The notes under the pieces: model-generated
The model's input: the letters and a program-made list of their open reading frames with translations, nothing else
The model's database searches: none
What the model was told of the DNA's origin: nothing
Shown here: piece by piece, positions 44,074 to 52,427 of the stretch
Layout: every line of letters starts with the position of its first letter
Position numbering within the stretch: the first letter of the stretch is position 1
Origin: Eisenbergiella tayi
GTDB taxonomy: Bacteria > Bacillota > Clostridia > Lachnospirales > Lachnospiraceae
Reading direction: 5' to 3'
NCBI RefSeq assembly: GCF_001881565.1
Contig: NZ_MPDJ01000005.1
Coordinates: 415,867-479,866, forward strand
DNA length: 64,000 nt
Position numbers and translations under genes: made by a program

Positions 44074-45105
44074 TTATTGTCCGTATTCCTTTAAATATTT
44101 CTTTCCCGCTTCCCATTCTTCAATTCCCAGAAGGACCGACTTAATCCCCTCCTCCAGAGGCGCCCTGGTGATCTCCCGATCCTCTGCCAGACATTCATAA
44201 AAATACTTGATTTCCGTATAATAAGGCCCTAAATCAGATATGTTGATTCCGGCTGATTCATCATGAAGGCTGATTTCCTCCTGCAGCACAGGGACGGATA
44301 TCTCTCCGCCCTTATGATATACCTGCAGAGCGGGCGTCTGCCTGCCCTGATAAATTATCGTGGCTTCTTCAAAGCATGCCCGGAAGGAGCCTTCAAAGGG
44401 AAGCTCCGTACATACGTCCCAGATTCCTTCTGCGGTTGCAAATACACTGCCGAACTGATAGGAGGTGATGATCTGGTTTATCATTCCTCCGGGAAAAGCC
44501 GCCGCCTTCACCGTGAAGGAATCCGGTTCTCCCAGCATATACCGCAGGAAATCCAGATCATGGATATGCAGATCCAGCACAACGCTGCCGCTTTTTCTTT
44601 CCTCATGGAACCAGTCCTCATACCCCCACTTGGTATCCCCGCTGATTCTCTGCATTACGATGGATTTCAGCTTTCCATAAGTCTTTTTTTCATAAATGTC
44701 TTTCAGATAACGGTACTCTCCGAAGGAACGGACCACCTGACCCACCATAACCCTCGCTCCGGTTTTCTTCTGTACCTCCAAAAGCCTGCTGCAGTCCTCC
44801 CTGGTAAGGCACACCGGCTTTTCCAGAAAGACATCCATCCCCTTCTCCATTGCCGCAATCGCATGCTCGGCATGAAGATAGCTGGGCAGACAGATGTGAA
44901 CCGCATCCAGTTCTTCCTCCCTTAACAGATCCATTCCCATAGTATAGGTCTTTGCCCCCGGCCACTGCTTCGCCGCTCTTTCCAGAAATTCCTGTCTGCA
45001 GTCCGCCAGAGCCGTCACCTCCACATCCATTTTACCGGATAAGGCCTTTAAAGACAGGTTATGAGTCGTACCCATGCCCCCGCATCCGATTAATCCGATC
45101 TTCAT
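44074..45105 (-). CDS. Gfo/Idh/MocA family oxidoreductase
   Basis: 343-residue NAD(P)-dependent sugar or polyol dehydrogenase. The N-terminal Rossmann fold starts MKIGLIGCGGMGTTHNLSL, followed by the family signature DAVHICLPSYLHAEHAIAAM and EKPVCLTREDC (catalytic Lys), and later DLHIHDLDFLRYMLGEP with the His/Asp pair. The ATG at 45105 is chosen: GGGG lies nine bases ahead and the Rossmann motif starts there. Consensus promoter at 45175-45203. Coupled to the isomerase gene and divergent from the ROK regulator. Substrate unknown. Confidence 0.9.
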   Translation of the reverse strand: MKIGLIGCGGMGTTHNLSLKALSGKMDVEVTALADCRQEFLERAAKQWPGAKTYTMGMDLLREEELDAVHICLPSYLHAEHAIAAMEKGMDVFLEKPVCLTREDCSRLLEVQKKTGARVMVGQVVRSFGEYRYLKDIYEKKTYGKLKSIVMQRISGDTKWGYEDWFHEERKSGSVVLDLHIHDLDFLRYMLGEPDSFTVKAAAFPGGMINQIITSYQFGSVFATAEGIWDVCTELPFEGSFRACFEEATIIYQGRQTPALQVYHKGGEISVPVLQEEISLHDESAGINISDLGPYYTEIKYFYECLAEDREITRAPLEEGIKSVLLGIEEWEAGKKYLKEYGQ

Positions 45106-45174
45106 ACATAATCCCCTTTCCTTCACTTTATGTTTTTTATTTATTTTTAATTAATACTATCATCTTACAAATTC

Positions 45175-45203
45175 ACAATACCATCGGACGCTTCCCTTGT
45201 CAA
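45175..45203 (-). promoter_or_regulatory. Promoter of the dehydrogenase/isomerase operon
   Basis: Minus strand TTGACA (45198-45203), 17-bp spacer, TATTGT (45175-45180). Confidence 0.65.
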
Positions 45204-45273
45204 TCCTTCTGTTTTCTTTCTTTTATTCTATATTTTTTGAGGCTGAAAGCCTGTATTATTCCTTTTTTCCGTA

Positions 45274-45302
45274 TTGAGCTTTTCCTGTCGTTATGATACA
45301 CT
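45274..45302 (+). promoter_or_regulatory. Promoter of the ROK gene
   Basis: TTGAGC (45274-45279), 17-bp spacer, extended -10 TGA-TACACT (45297-45302). It is back-to-back with the dehydrogenase promoter 70 bp away, so one operator could control both. Confidence 0.6.
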
Positions 45303-45349
45303 TCTAATTAGTTCTATGATATTACAATTCTTTATACACAGGGGTTTTT

Positions 45350-46558
45350 ATGAAATTAGTCAATCAACAGCTTATTAAAAATACAAACTTAAAGCTGCTC
45401 TATAATTCAGTTTTTAAAAATCGGGGGATTTCCCGGGCGGCCCTGGCCAGACAGACCGGCCTGAGCCGGACGGCCGTTTCCGCGCTGATCGATGAATTAT
45501 CGGACAGAGGCTTTCTCTTTGATTCCGGAACGGGAGACAGTTCAGGCGCCGGCAGGAAGCCAACTTGTCTGGAGCTTTGCGCCGGGAATTATTTCGTGGC
45601 GGTATTCGGCTGGGAGGAAAGCTCCGTCCATGCTCTTCTCATCGATATCTGCGGCACCACCTCCATGCAGATGCGGCTGGACAAAGCTCCTTCCGATTCC
45701 TACGCTCAAATCTGCCGCATCTTTCTCATGGATCAGATACTGGAACAAATCCGTCCCGAACAGCTTCTGGGACTGTGCTTTGTGCTTCCTGCCATGATCG
45801 ATCCGGAAAAGGAAGAGGTATTCTCCACCACCTTTTCCCTTGCCGGCGATCAGGGTGAAGCGGGAGTCATCCCCTGTCTGCGCTCCCTTTTTCCGGATTA
45901 TGCTGTGGCGGTCCTCAATGATACGGCCTGCTGCGCCTATGCGGAAAAAATATATACCGGCATCCGGGAAAAAGATTACGCCTTTATCCGGTTCAGCCGC
46001 GGGATAGGCGCATCCCTCTTCATACAGGATAAGCTTCTCGGACAGGCCTGTGCGTCTTATACCCAATTCGGACATTTCAGCATTTCCCCTGAAGGCCCTC
46101 CCTGTCCCTGCGGCAGCCGGGGCTGCCTGGAGGTAGTGCTCAGTGAATCCACGCTCAAAGGACGGCTTCAGACAAAGGGTACTGCCTCCTCCCTTCTTTC
46201 CATGGATACTGTCCATTATGAAGACTTGGGGAGGGCCGCCCTGTATGGGGATACTGCCGCCGTCCAGGTCATCCGGGATCTCGCCCGGGAATTTTCCTTT
46301 GCCCTGTCCAATCTCATCTGCCTGGTACATCCCAGATTGATTGTACTCGGCGGGAATTCCGTTTCTCTCGGCTCCTTATTTCTTGAGGAAATACGCCGGA
46401 GCCTGTCCGAAACAGGCTTTGTCCGGATGACGGAAAATGTAAAATTGCGTTACAGCCAGCTGGATTCCTACGCCTGCTATAACGGCGCCATGAAATACTT
46501 TTTTGACCATCATTATCAATTTACGGAACCCATGGAAGGCTCGTTTTTTATCGGCTGA
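45350..46558 (+). CDS. ROK family transcriptional regulator (NagC/XylR type)
   Basis: 402 residues: an N-terminal winged helix (ISRAALARQTGLSRTAVSAL, 28-47) and a ROK sugar-kinase-like domain. The zinc motif is PCPCGSRGCLE (about 248-258), preceded by FGHFSISPEG with the sugar-binding His. The phosphate-1 motif of active kinases (DxGxT) is replaced by FGWEESSVHALLI, so it is a regulator, not a kinase. It probably represses both the divergent dehydrogenase/isomerase pair and the dehydrogenase that follows it 32 bp later, and senses their sugar. Confidence 0.9.
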   Translation: MKLVNQQLIKNTNLKLLYNSVFKNRGISRAALARQTGLSRTAVSALIDELSDRGFLFDSGTGDSSGAGRKPTCLELCAGNYFVAVFGWEESSVHALLIDICGTTSMQMRLDKAPSDSYAQICRIFLMDQILEQIRPEQLLGLCFVLPAMIDPEKEEVFSTTFSLAGDQGEAGVIPCLRSLFPDYAVAVLNDTACCAYAEKIYTGIREKDYAFIRFSRGIGASLFIQDKLLGQACASYTQFGHFSISPEGPPCPCGSRGCLEVVLSESTLKGRLQTKGTASSLLSMDTVHYEDLGRAALYGDTAAVQVIRDLAREFSFALSNLICLVHPRLIVLGGNSVSLGSLFLEEIRRSLSETGFVRMTENVKLRYSQLDSYACYNGAMKYFFDHHYQFTEPMEGSFFIG

Positions 46559-46590
46559 ATGCCTGTCCCGTATCAGAAAAGAGGTTTATT

Positions 46591-47676
46591 ATGAGAAAAT
46601 TAAGAATCGCCCTCATGGGCTGCGGAAGGATTTCCGCCAGCTATGCCCTTGTCTTTCCCCGCCTTTCGGATATCGCCGAATTTGTCTGCGCCATTGATAT
46701 CGAAGAAGAGAGGGCAAAAGCCTTTGCCGCGCCTTTCGGCGCCGCCTGGGGTACCCGTTTTGAGGATCTTTCAGACAAAAATATTGATATCGTTCATTTA
46801 TGCCTGCCTCACTATCTCCATGCTCCTGCCGCCATACGGGCTATGGAAGCAGGCATGCATGTCCTTACGGAAAAACCGGTCTCCATCACCCTGCAGGATG
46901 CCGACAGAATGAAAGCGGTTTCCGAGAGGACAGGGAAAAAACTGGGTGTAATTTTCCAGACCCGTTATGAAGAATGCGTACAGCAGCTACGCCGCATGAT
47001 ACAGGACAGTGCTTTCGGCCGTATCTTAAGCGCCCGTTCCATCCTCACCTGGTCCCGCCCGTATTCCTATTATGAAGGCTGTGACTGGAAAGGCACCTGG
47101 GACAGAGAAGGCGGCGGCGTGCTTATCGATCAGGCCATTCACAGCATCGACAGGATCCGCTATATGCTGGGAAGCGAGGTTGAATGGATTGACGGCAGCA
47201 TACACAATCATTACCATGACCGGATCCGGGTGGAAGATACCGCAGAGGCCGCCATCCATTTTAAAAACGGCTGCCTCTACAGTCTTTATGCCACAAATTC
47301 CTATGCGTCTGATGCCCCTGTTTTTCTGGAATTCCAGGGCGAAAAAGGCCGCTGCGGGCTGAAGCAGGATATCGGCTTCTATGAGCTTGACGGCAGCTAT
47401 ACGGAAATAAAGCCGGCACCGGCAGAAGAAAGCACCGCCATTCCCGATTATTGGGGCATGGGCCATTATGCACAAATACACGACTTCTACCTTTCTGTAT
47501 GTAACGATACGCCGGTTTCCGTGGATGTAACAGAAGGACGCAGAACCCTGGAAATCGTAAAGGGAATTTATTATTCTTCCATGCGCCGGGAACGGATTTA
47601 TCTTCCCTTTGAGGATACGAATTATTCCGATCTGAACACGCCATCCGTTTCTGCCCCTCCTGCCTTCTCCATCTGA
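46591..47676 (+). CDS. Gfo/Idh/MocA family oxidoreductase
   Basis: 361-residue NAD(P)-dependent dehydrogenase, only distantly like the one at 44074. It starts RIALMGCGRISASYALVF (Rossmann), then IDIVHLCLPHYLHAPAAIRAM and TEKPVSITLQDADRM with the catalytic Lys, and GGGVLIDQAIHSIDRIRYML with the His/Asp site. AAGAGG lies seven bases before the ATG, 32 bp after the ROK gene, so the two are cotranscribed. With the isomerase and the other dehydrogenase it could form a short oxidation, epimerisation, reduction route for an unusual sugar (inference). Confidence 0.9.
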   Translation: MRKLRIALMGCGRISASYALVFPRLSDIAEFVCAIDIEEERAKAFAAPFGAAWGTRFEDLSDKNIDIVHLCLPHYLHAPAAIRAMEAGMHVLTEKPVSITLQDADRMKAVSERTGKKLGVIFQTRYEECVQQLRRMIQDSAFGRILSARSILTWSRPYSYYEGCDWKGTWDREGGGVLIDQAIHSIDRIRYMLGSEVEWIDGSIHNHYHDRIRVEDTAEAAIHFKNGCLYSLYATNSYASDAPVFLEFQGEKGRCGLKQDIGFYELDGSYTEIKPAPAEESTAIPDYWGMGHYAQIHDFYLSVCNDTPVSVDVTEGRRTLEIVKGIYYSSMRRERIYLPFEDTNYSDLNTPSVSAPPAFSI

Positions 47677-47685
47677 CATAAAAAT

Positions 47686-47735
47686 GGCCGCAGTATCCAG
47701 TCTTTGGACATCCTGCGGCCGCCTGTTTTTTCTTT
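47686..47735. terminator. Bidirectional terminator between dehydrogenase and spoVT
   Basis: GGCCGCAGTATCC (47686-47698) against GGACATCCTGCGGCC (47706-47720), with T-rich sequence on both sides as read from each strand. Confidence 0.8.
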
Positions 47736-48280
47736 TATTGTTCCATCTGCCTTCCTAAAAATCCCGCTGCCGACAAAATAAGCTTCTGCTCGACTTCTCC
47801 CATCTTTCCCTTTGGGTCGTTATTCAGCAGGATAGCTGCGCCGATCACATCCCCTTCACAGATAATGGGGCTGATAGCTTCATTCGTGTATTCCGGTTCC
47901 CCTTCATCCGCCACCTGGATAAAATTTCTTTCACTCTTTCCCGCAAGGATATTATCCCTGTTTTCAATCGCCTCCTCCAGAGCCTTGCTGATCGATTTTC
48001 CCAAAAGTGCTTTACAGCCGCCTGCCGCCGCAATAAACTGATCCCTGTCCGCAATCAGGGTCATCTGCCCGGATACCTGTGCAAGGCTTTCCGCATACTG
48101 CTTTGCAAATGTACTCATCTCTCCGATAGGGGAATATTTTTTCAGGATGATCTCCCCTTCTCTGTCGGTGAAAATTTCAAGAGGATCGCTCTCCCGGATA
48201 CGCAGCGTCCTCCTGATCTCCTTGGGGATAACAATTCTCCCCAGATCATCTATTCTTCTCACAATTCCTGTTGCCTTCAT
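47735..48280 (-). CDS. spoVT: Stage V sporulation protein T
   Basis: 181-residue transcription factor of late forespore development. The N-terminal AbrB/SpoVT swapped-hairpin DNA-binding domain (MKATGIVRRIDDLGRIVIPK, then RRTLRIRESDPLEIF) and the C-terminal GAF-like domain (from about 55, ending AAGFLGRQMEQ) are both complete and of standard length. AGAAGGAGG sits five bases before the ATG. A SigG-type promoter lies at 48371-48400. Its presence shows that the organism forms endospores. Confidence 0.97.
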   Translation of the reverse strand: MKATGIVRRIDDLGRIVIPKEIRRTLRIRESDPLEIFTDREGEIILKKYSPIGEMSTFAKQYAESLAQVSGQMTLIADRDQFIAAAGGCKALLGKSISKALEEAIENRDNILAGKSERNFIQVADEGEPEYTNEAISPIICEGDVIGAAILLNNDPKGKMGEVEQKLILSAAGFLGRQMEQ

Positions 48281-48370
48281 GCTTCCTCCTTCTAAAAGGT
48301 TATCCTGTCTGTGCCGGACAGCCTCTTCTTTACATTTTTAACATTTATTTCTTTTTTGGGTTGGTAAATG

Positions 48371-48400
48371 TAGTATTTGTAAAATTGAGGAAAATATGCA
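48371..48400 (-). promoter_or_regulatory. SigG-type promoter of spoVT
   Basis: Minus strand TGCATA (48395-48400), 17-bp spacer, AATACTA (48371-48377), matching the forespore SigG pattern GHATR and CATWMTA with one change. The leader would be about 85 nt. Confidence 0.6.
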
Positions 48401-48465
48401 ATGAATCTTTGCTGAAACTGCGTTGGACAAATATGTAGTCATCTTTTATAATTTTAACATGATTT

Positions 48466-48499
48466 AAGTAAATAAAAGACAGGCCATAAAAATGGCCTG
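48466..48499 (-). terminator. Minus-strand terminator in the spoVT/Uma2 spacer
   Basis: 8-bp stem CAGGCCAT/ATGGCCTG with loop TTTT on the minus strand, followed by TCTTTTATTT. It would end a transcript coming from the remnant at 48500-48745. Confidence 0.6.
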
Positions 48500-48745
48500 C
48501 CCTGAGGCACCCGCTCTTTGGCGGCTCCTTCTCCCCCGGCAATTCTGTATCTGGAGGGAACTTCAGATAATTCATATTGGGATACATCCGTCCAGGGTTT
48601 TTCGGGGGAGCCTTGCCAATCGTAGTCCGCTTCGCAATCAACTCAGCTTAATTCCTTTGGGATTTTCCTTGATACATTCGGCAATCAGATGTATCCTATT
48701 ATCAGAACAGAATGTTCTTGAATACTGCTGTCCTCTATAGCACAT
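48500..48745 (-). pseudogene. Possible frameshifted gene remnant
   Basis: The minus strand holds a 35-codon frame (48745-48638) ending AECIKENPKGIKLS, whose stop overlaps the beginning of a second frame (from 48641) reading LIAKRTTIGKAPPKNPGRM then YPNMNYLKFPPD, followed by the terminator at 48466-48499. The peptide composition looks protein-like, and the two pieces could be one gene tail broken by a frameshift, but no family was recognised. The spacer 48281-48777 holds no other gene. Confidence 0.3.
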
Positions 48746-48777
48746 GGATATCAATAATCACGAAAGGAAGTGTTATT

Positions 48778-49341
48778 ATGCCAGCATTGCAGCAACAGCC
48801 GGAAGCTCTGACTTTAGAGCAGTATGAGGCTCTTCCGGAAGATCTCAGGGTTGAGGTCTTTGACGGCGTTGTCTATGATATGGCCAGCCCCTCACAGGAG
48901 CACCAAACAATATCAATGGAACTCTCGACAGTCCTTAATACCTACATCAGAGGAAAGAAAGGCTCATGCAGAGTATTTCATGCTCCATTTGATGTGAAAC
49001 TCAGTGAGCAGCCGCTTACCATCGTACAACCTGACCTTATGATTGTCTGTGACAAGGATAAGCTGGATGGAAAACGATGCAACGGCGCCCCGGACTTTGT
49101 TATTGAAATAGTATCCCCAGGGAATCCCGCAGATGATTATATCCGCAAATTGTACTATTACAAAAATGCAGGAGTTCGGGAATATTGGATTGTCGATCCC
49201 CGCCGCAAGAATGTAACCATAAATTTTTTTGAGGGTAATATGCTCAATGTTCAATACTCCTTTGATTCTGTTATCAAGGTAAATATTTACGATGACCTGT
49301 ATATCAACTTTTCGGATATAGATGAATTACTAAATGCTTAA
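48778..49341 (+). CDS. Uma2 family (DUF820) restriction-endonuclease-like protein
   Basis: 187-residue protein of the Uma2 family with a PD-(D/E)XK nuclease fold. Visible are LTLEQYEALPEDLRVEVFDG at the start (helix and first Glu), IVQPDLMIVCDKDKL (catalytic Asp), APDFVIEIVSPGNP (E-x-V of the core), and KLYYYKNAGVREYWIVDP. Such proteins are abundant in cyanobacteria and Firmicutes; their role is not settled, with mobile-element or defence links suggested. The ATG at 48778 has AAAGGAAG ten bases upstream. It stands alone, bounded by a terminator. The C-terminal third is AT-rich. Confidence 0.85.
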   Translation: MPALQQQPEALTLEQYEALPEDLRVEVFDGVVYDMASPSQEHQTISMELSTVLNTYIRGKKGSCRVFHAPFDVKLSEQPLTIVQPDLMIVCDKDKLDGKRCNGAPDFVIEIVSPGNPADDYIRKLYYYKNAGVREYWIVDPRRKNVTINFFEGNMLNVQYSFDSVIKVNIYDDLYINFSDIDELLNA

Positions 49342-49350
49342 CAGAAAAAG

Positions 49351-49395
49351 AATAAAGGCATATGCTCCTCTGCGTATGCCTTTATTCCTTTATAT
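49351..49395. terminator. Terminator between Uma2 and transglutaminase-like genes
   Basis: AATAAAGGCATATGC (49351-49365) with GCGTATGCCTTTATT (49372-49386), loop of 6; T-rich in both directions. Confidence 0.85.
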
Positions 49396-49442
49396 ATGTA
49401 TTCTTCCTCTATCAAGTTTTTAATATTGTACTTTTTACATGA

Positions 49443-49973
49443 TTAATCATACTGGTTATTAATAAATGCATTGAATTCCCTGAAAGAAATCCCCGCCGGA
49501 ACGCTGTAAAACGGTGTCGTCGGGCTTTCCTTCCCTCCGCGCAGTTCGATATAATAGTCTACTATCTTCCGAATTGCCTCCTCTTCCGTATCATATTCAT
49601 ATATTCCCTTTTTTTCAAAATTAGGATGTTCAATATGATAAACTTTTCCGTCCCTCCAGAACAGGACAAAGCAGTGCATATGCTCCTCTTCTTCCAAATT
49701 GCCATAATCATCCGGCTCGTATATCCTGCAGCAGAACATTTTATTCTTTATATTAATTTTATCCAGCAGATAATGCATGACTTCTGCCTGTTCGATACAG
49801 GTCCCGATTTTATGCTCCAGGGTTTCCTGAACAGACATGGTTCGATATTGTTTCCTGAAATTTTTCATTTCTCCCACATGCCTGCCGCCTTCCGAATCAA
49901 GCCAGCCATACTGCATGTTCTCATCCATCCACAGGAATATATCCTCCGGAGTATTTATATTATTGATTTCCAT
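49443..49973 (-). CDS. Transglutaminase-like cysteine protein
   Basis: 176-residue cytoplasmic protein (no signal) with a transglutaminase/papain-like core: catalytic Cys in HKIGTCIEQAEVMHYLLD (Cys near 58), His in EEHMHCFVLFWRDGKVYHIE and an acidic residue in HPNFEKKGIYEYD. It is of the small domain-only type. Enzymatic role unknown: protease, deamidase or amide transfer are all possible. A TGATATTCAGGAGAAA-like site (AGGAG) precedes the ATG. Monocistronic; its GC is a little below that of the flanking core genes. Confidence 0.7.
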   Translation of the reverse strand: MEINNINTPEDIFLWMDENMQYGWLDSEGGRHVGEMKNFRKQYRTMSVQETLEHKIGTCIEQAEVMHYLLDKINIKNKMFCCRIYEPDDYGNLEEEEHMHCFVLFWRDGKVYHIEHPNFEKKGIYEYDTEEEAIRKIVDYYIELRGGKESPTTPFYSVPAGISFREFNAFINNQYD

Positions 49974-50121
49974 TGATTTTTCTCCTGATATTCCGTCAAT
50001 CCGTCACAGCTTTCAACTCGCAGTAGTAATTGATCTTAATACTATATAGCAATAATATAGCTTTCTCATCTGACTTGATAAAAACTTAATTTTGCTTTTC
50101 CTAATATATAATTTGATATCA

Positions 50122-51756
50122 TTAATAAATATGTTTCCACTCATCATCATATTTATCCGTATACATAGGAGCTAATATCTCATCCGATCTGCGATGAGAT
50201 TCCTTGATCTCTTCCTCTCTTTTTACTGAGAAGACCAAAAGAACAATTGCCTCTCGTACATATTTCAATAACTGTAAAGTTAATTTTTCATAATCTTCAA
50301 AACTAATGTTATATGCCAATTTATCCAAGCGACTGTCATCAATAAATAATTCCTTACAGTGAGTATCTAAAATCTTCAAATATCCATGTTCCATAGCATT
50401 TCTTACTTTTGATATTTTTGTCATTACATTGTCAATATGTTTATATTCCGCTTTCTTATTTACAGTCCCATCCTCATTAATATTTATATTTCTTACATCC
50501 TTAAACAGCCACCACATCCCAAATAATGGATAATTATTCTCTGCAATATCAAGAATTCTTTTTTTATCATTAGCATTTTTATCAGGAGAAAATAGCCTAA
50601 CATATCCTATAATATTTTTCTTTATCCCTATTTCAAAATACTCATTAAGAAAAAATGCAATTTTATCAAAAACTGAATATACAGCCCGATAACATGCTTT
50701 TATTTTTTCGATACCAATTCCGTATATAGGATAATCTAAAGTATTAATAAGATATACCCTTTTATCTGAAAAATGTGGCTCTTTCGTATTAAAACCTTCA
50801 TATGCCAAAAATCTTGCAGATACATACTCTTGCTTTATTTGATTAAAAAGTCCAAATAAATATTGCACTTTTTTACCTTCAATATCTTCAGACATACTTG
50901 GTAAATATAGAGGATCATAACCAACTTCTACTGAATCAAACACATCATTTAAAAGATTAAGCGCCAGCTTGTTTTTTGCAACCCATTCCCAATATTTAGT
51001 TGCTTCTACAGACATATCATCGGAAAAATAGAGAAAATCTCTTATAGTATAGGCTTTATCTAAGTAGTTGTGCCCTAGCATTGAGATAATATTGTTACTA
51101 TAATAATTTAATAAATTATTCATCTCCGCTTTTTCTGGAAATGGCTCATCACTTTCGATTGCCTGTTTAATATAGTGATAAGCTTTGTATAACATTATAG
51201 TTCGTTGCCCTCCATCATAATGGCAACAAGCTAATTCATATAATTTCATACCCAATTGAGCCATTCCCATAGGGAAAACATTTTTTGAGTTAAATATGCT
51301 TAAAATTTCAACTGCTTTTACAAGTCTTCCATTTTGATAAAAGAAATTTGCATAATTCACACTTAATTGCCATTGAAAACTAATCATATATATAAGTTCA
51401 TTTTTGGAAATGTTATTATCTTCCTCCATTTCATTAGCCAATAGTTCAAAAGCATTTCTTGCTAAGTATAAACTTTTTTGAAAATCCGTCTCATAAAATT
51501 TTAGGCTTTTAATACTATCTTTGTAGTTATTTCTACTTTTTTTCCTTTTCAAATCAATCAGATCGGATTGTATTGTAAACGAAATATAAAAATACCTTGC
51601 TCTAATCATATTAGTATTTTTCAAGTCATGAGCTTGTTTATAACATTTATCCACTAGTATACACATGCCTTCTTCATCTTGATCAAAATACACTTCATCA
51701 CATTTACGGGATAAGTTTACTAAGTTTTCATCTTCATACCATTTAGTATTTGACAT
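50122..51756 (-). CDS. LA2681-type HEPN domain protein (putative RNase, defence-related)
   Basis: 544-residue, very AT-rich protein. The bulk (about 20-380) is alpha-helical with repeat-like helices (NYANFFYQNGRLVKAVEILS, then LYKAYHYIKQAIES), suggesting a TPR-like scaffold. The C-terminus is a HEPN domain with R452-N-A-M-E-H457, the Rx4H motif of HEPN ribonucleases. Its overall plan matches LA2681-like HEPN proteins, which have been linked to abortive-infection style defence. The ATG at 51756 is chosen since AAGGAGGG stands before it and a promoter maps to 51830-51858; an in-frame ATG at 51927 would add a membrane helix but lies upstream of that promoter and lacks a ribosome site. Low GC suggests horizontal acquisition. 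Confidence 0.75.
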   Translation of the reverse strand: MSNTKWYEDENLVNLSRKCDEVYFDQDEEGMCILVDKCYKQAHDLKNTNMIRARYFYISFTIQSDLIDLKRKKSRNNYKDSIKSLKFYETDFQKSLYLARNAFELLANEMEEDNNISKNELIYMISFQWQLSVNYANFFYQNGRLVKAVEILSIFNSKNVFPMGMAQLGMKLYELACCHYDGGQRTIMLYKAYHYIKQAIESDEPFPEKAEMNNLLNYYSNNIISMLGHNYLDKAYTIRDFLYFSDDMSVEATKYWEWVAKNKLALNLLNDVFDSVEVGYDPLYLPSMSEDIEGKKVQYLFGLFNQIKQEYVSARFLAYEGFNTKEPHFSDKRVYLINTLDYPIYGIGIEKIKACYRAVYSVFDKIAFFLNEYFEIGIKKNIIGYVRLFSPDKNANDKKRILDIAENNYPLFGMWWLFKDVRNININEDGTVNKKAEYKHIDNVMTKISKVRNAMEHGYLKILDTHCKELFIDDSRLDKLAYNISFEDYEKLTLQLLKYVREAIVLLVFSVKREEEIKESHRRSDEILAPMYTDKYDDEWKHIY

Positions 51757-51829
51757 ATTGCTCCCTCCTTCATTTTGTGTATTTATATCTGTAGACTTTG
51801 AAGCTGATGTCGAGATGATATCTCTTAAC

Positions 51830-51858
51830 AGTATAGTTGAAAAAACGTAAGCATACAA
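51830..51858 (-). promoter_or_regulatory. Promoter of the HEPN gene
   Basis: Minus strand TTGTAT (51853-51858), 17-bp spacer, TATACT (51830-51835). It falls inside the upstream in-frame extension, supporting the shorter protein. Confidence 0.6.
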
Positions 51859-52149
51859 GCCGAAACAAAGAATAACCAACAAACTGATAAATGAATGTAT
51901 TATCAAAAACATAACTTTAAAGTCCATATTATATATTGCTGAATAAAGCTAAAAGGCGGAATGATGATTGTCCCTGACAAGGGCCCAGGAAAATCTAAGA
52001 ATTGATGTGACAATGATCATTGTACTCATGAGGAAAAGCACCACTGAAAAAAACAAAAGCTAAAAAAACTCCTATGCTTAATGAATAAGAAGTTTACACG
52101 ATTTTGCTTAGGTTAGCAAAATCACAACACGTATCAATCCAATAAATAA

Positions 52150-52191
52150 TACAAAAAAGTCGTTTGTAAAAATACAAGCGACTTTTTTGTA
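52150..52191. terminator. Bidirectional terminator
   Basis: ACAAAAAAGTCGTTTGTA against TACAAGCGACTTTTTTGT, loop AAAA; A- and T-runs are built into the stem so it works on either strand. Confidence 0.75.
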
Positions 52192-52242
52192 TGGAAAGGA
52201 TAATTTTCAATTGATTCAAAAAATCAACACAAACATCGCGAT

Positions 52243-52341
52243 ATGTTCTTCCGTCCTGACCACCCATGTGACAATGTCGCAGAACTTAAAGAAAAGATTG
52301 AGGACATACAAGGCGTAGAGCAGAATACCATTCCCTTGTAG
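52243..52341 (+). pseudogene. Short ORF, possible gene fragment
   Basis: 32 codons reading MFFRPDHPCDNVAELKEKIE, then DIQGVEQNTIPL. No ribosome site and no promoter are seen. The composition is protein-like, so it may be the tail of a lost gene; family not recognised. Confidence 0.25.
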
Positions 52342-52427
52342 AATACCCTCCCTGTCAAGCGGCATAAGTAGCCTGTTTCCTTAACTAAACATCAGTATAA
52401 AGTCCCTGACTCAGCATCCTCTGTTTG

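Larger units (their letters stand above)
51859..52427. other. Accessory spacer with hairpins and a gene remnant
   Basis: AT-rich spacer without an intact gene. It contains a 14-bp palindrome ACAATGATCATTGT (52010-52023), a hairpin GATTTTGCT/AGCAAAATC near 52092-52115, a bidirectional terminator at 52150-52191 and a short plus-strand frame at 52243-52341. It looks like the scarred edge of an insertion. Confidence 0.45.

Noticed and set aside
48520..48640. Riboswitch in the spoVT/Uma2 spacer
   Set aside because: GC-rich stretches can fold, but no conserved riboswitch core was recognised and the gene order gives no regulated partner.
51757..51927. N-terminal membrane helix on the HEPN protein
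   Set aside because: The in-frame extension has no ribosome site and a good promoter lies inside it, while AAGGAGGG precedes the internal ATG at 51756.
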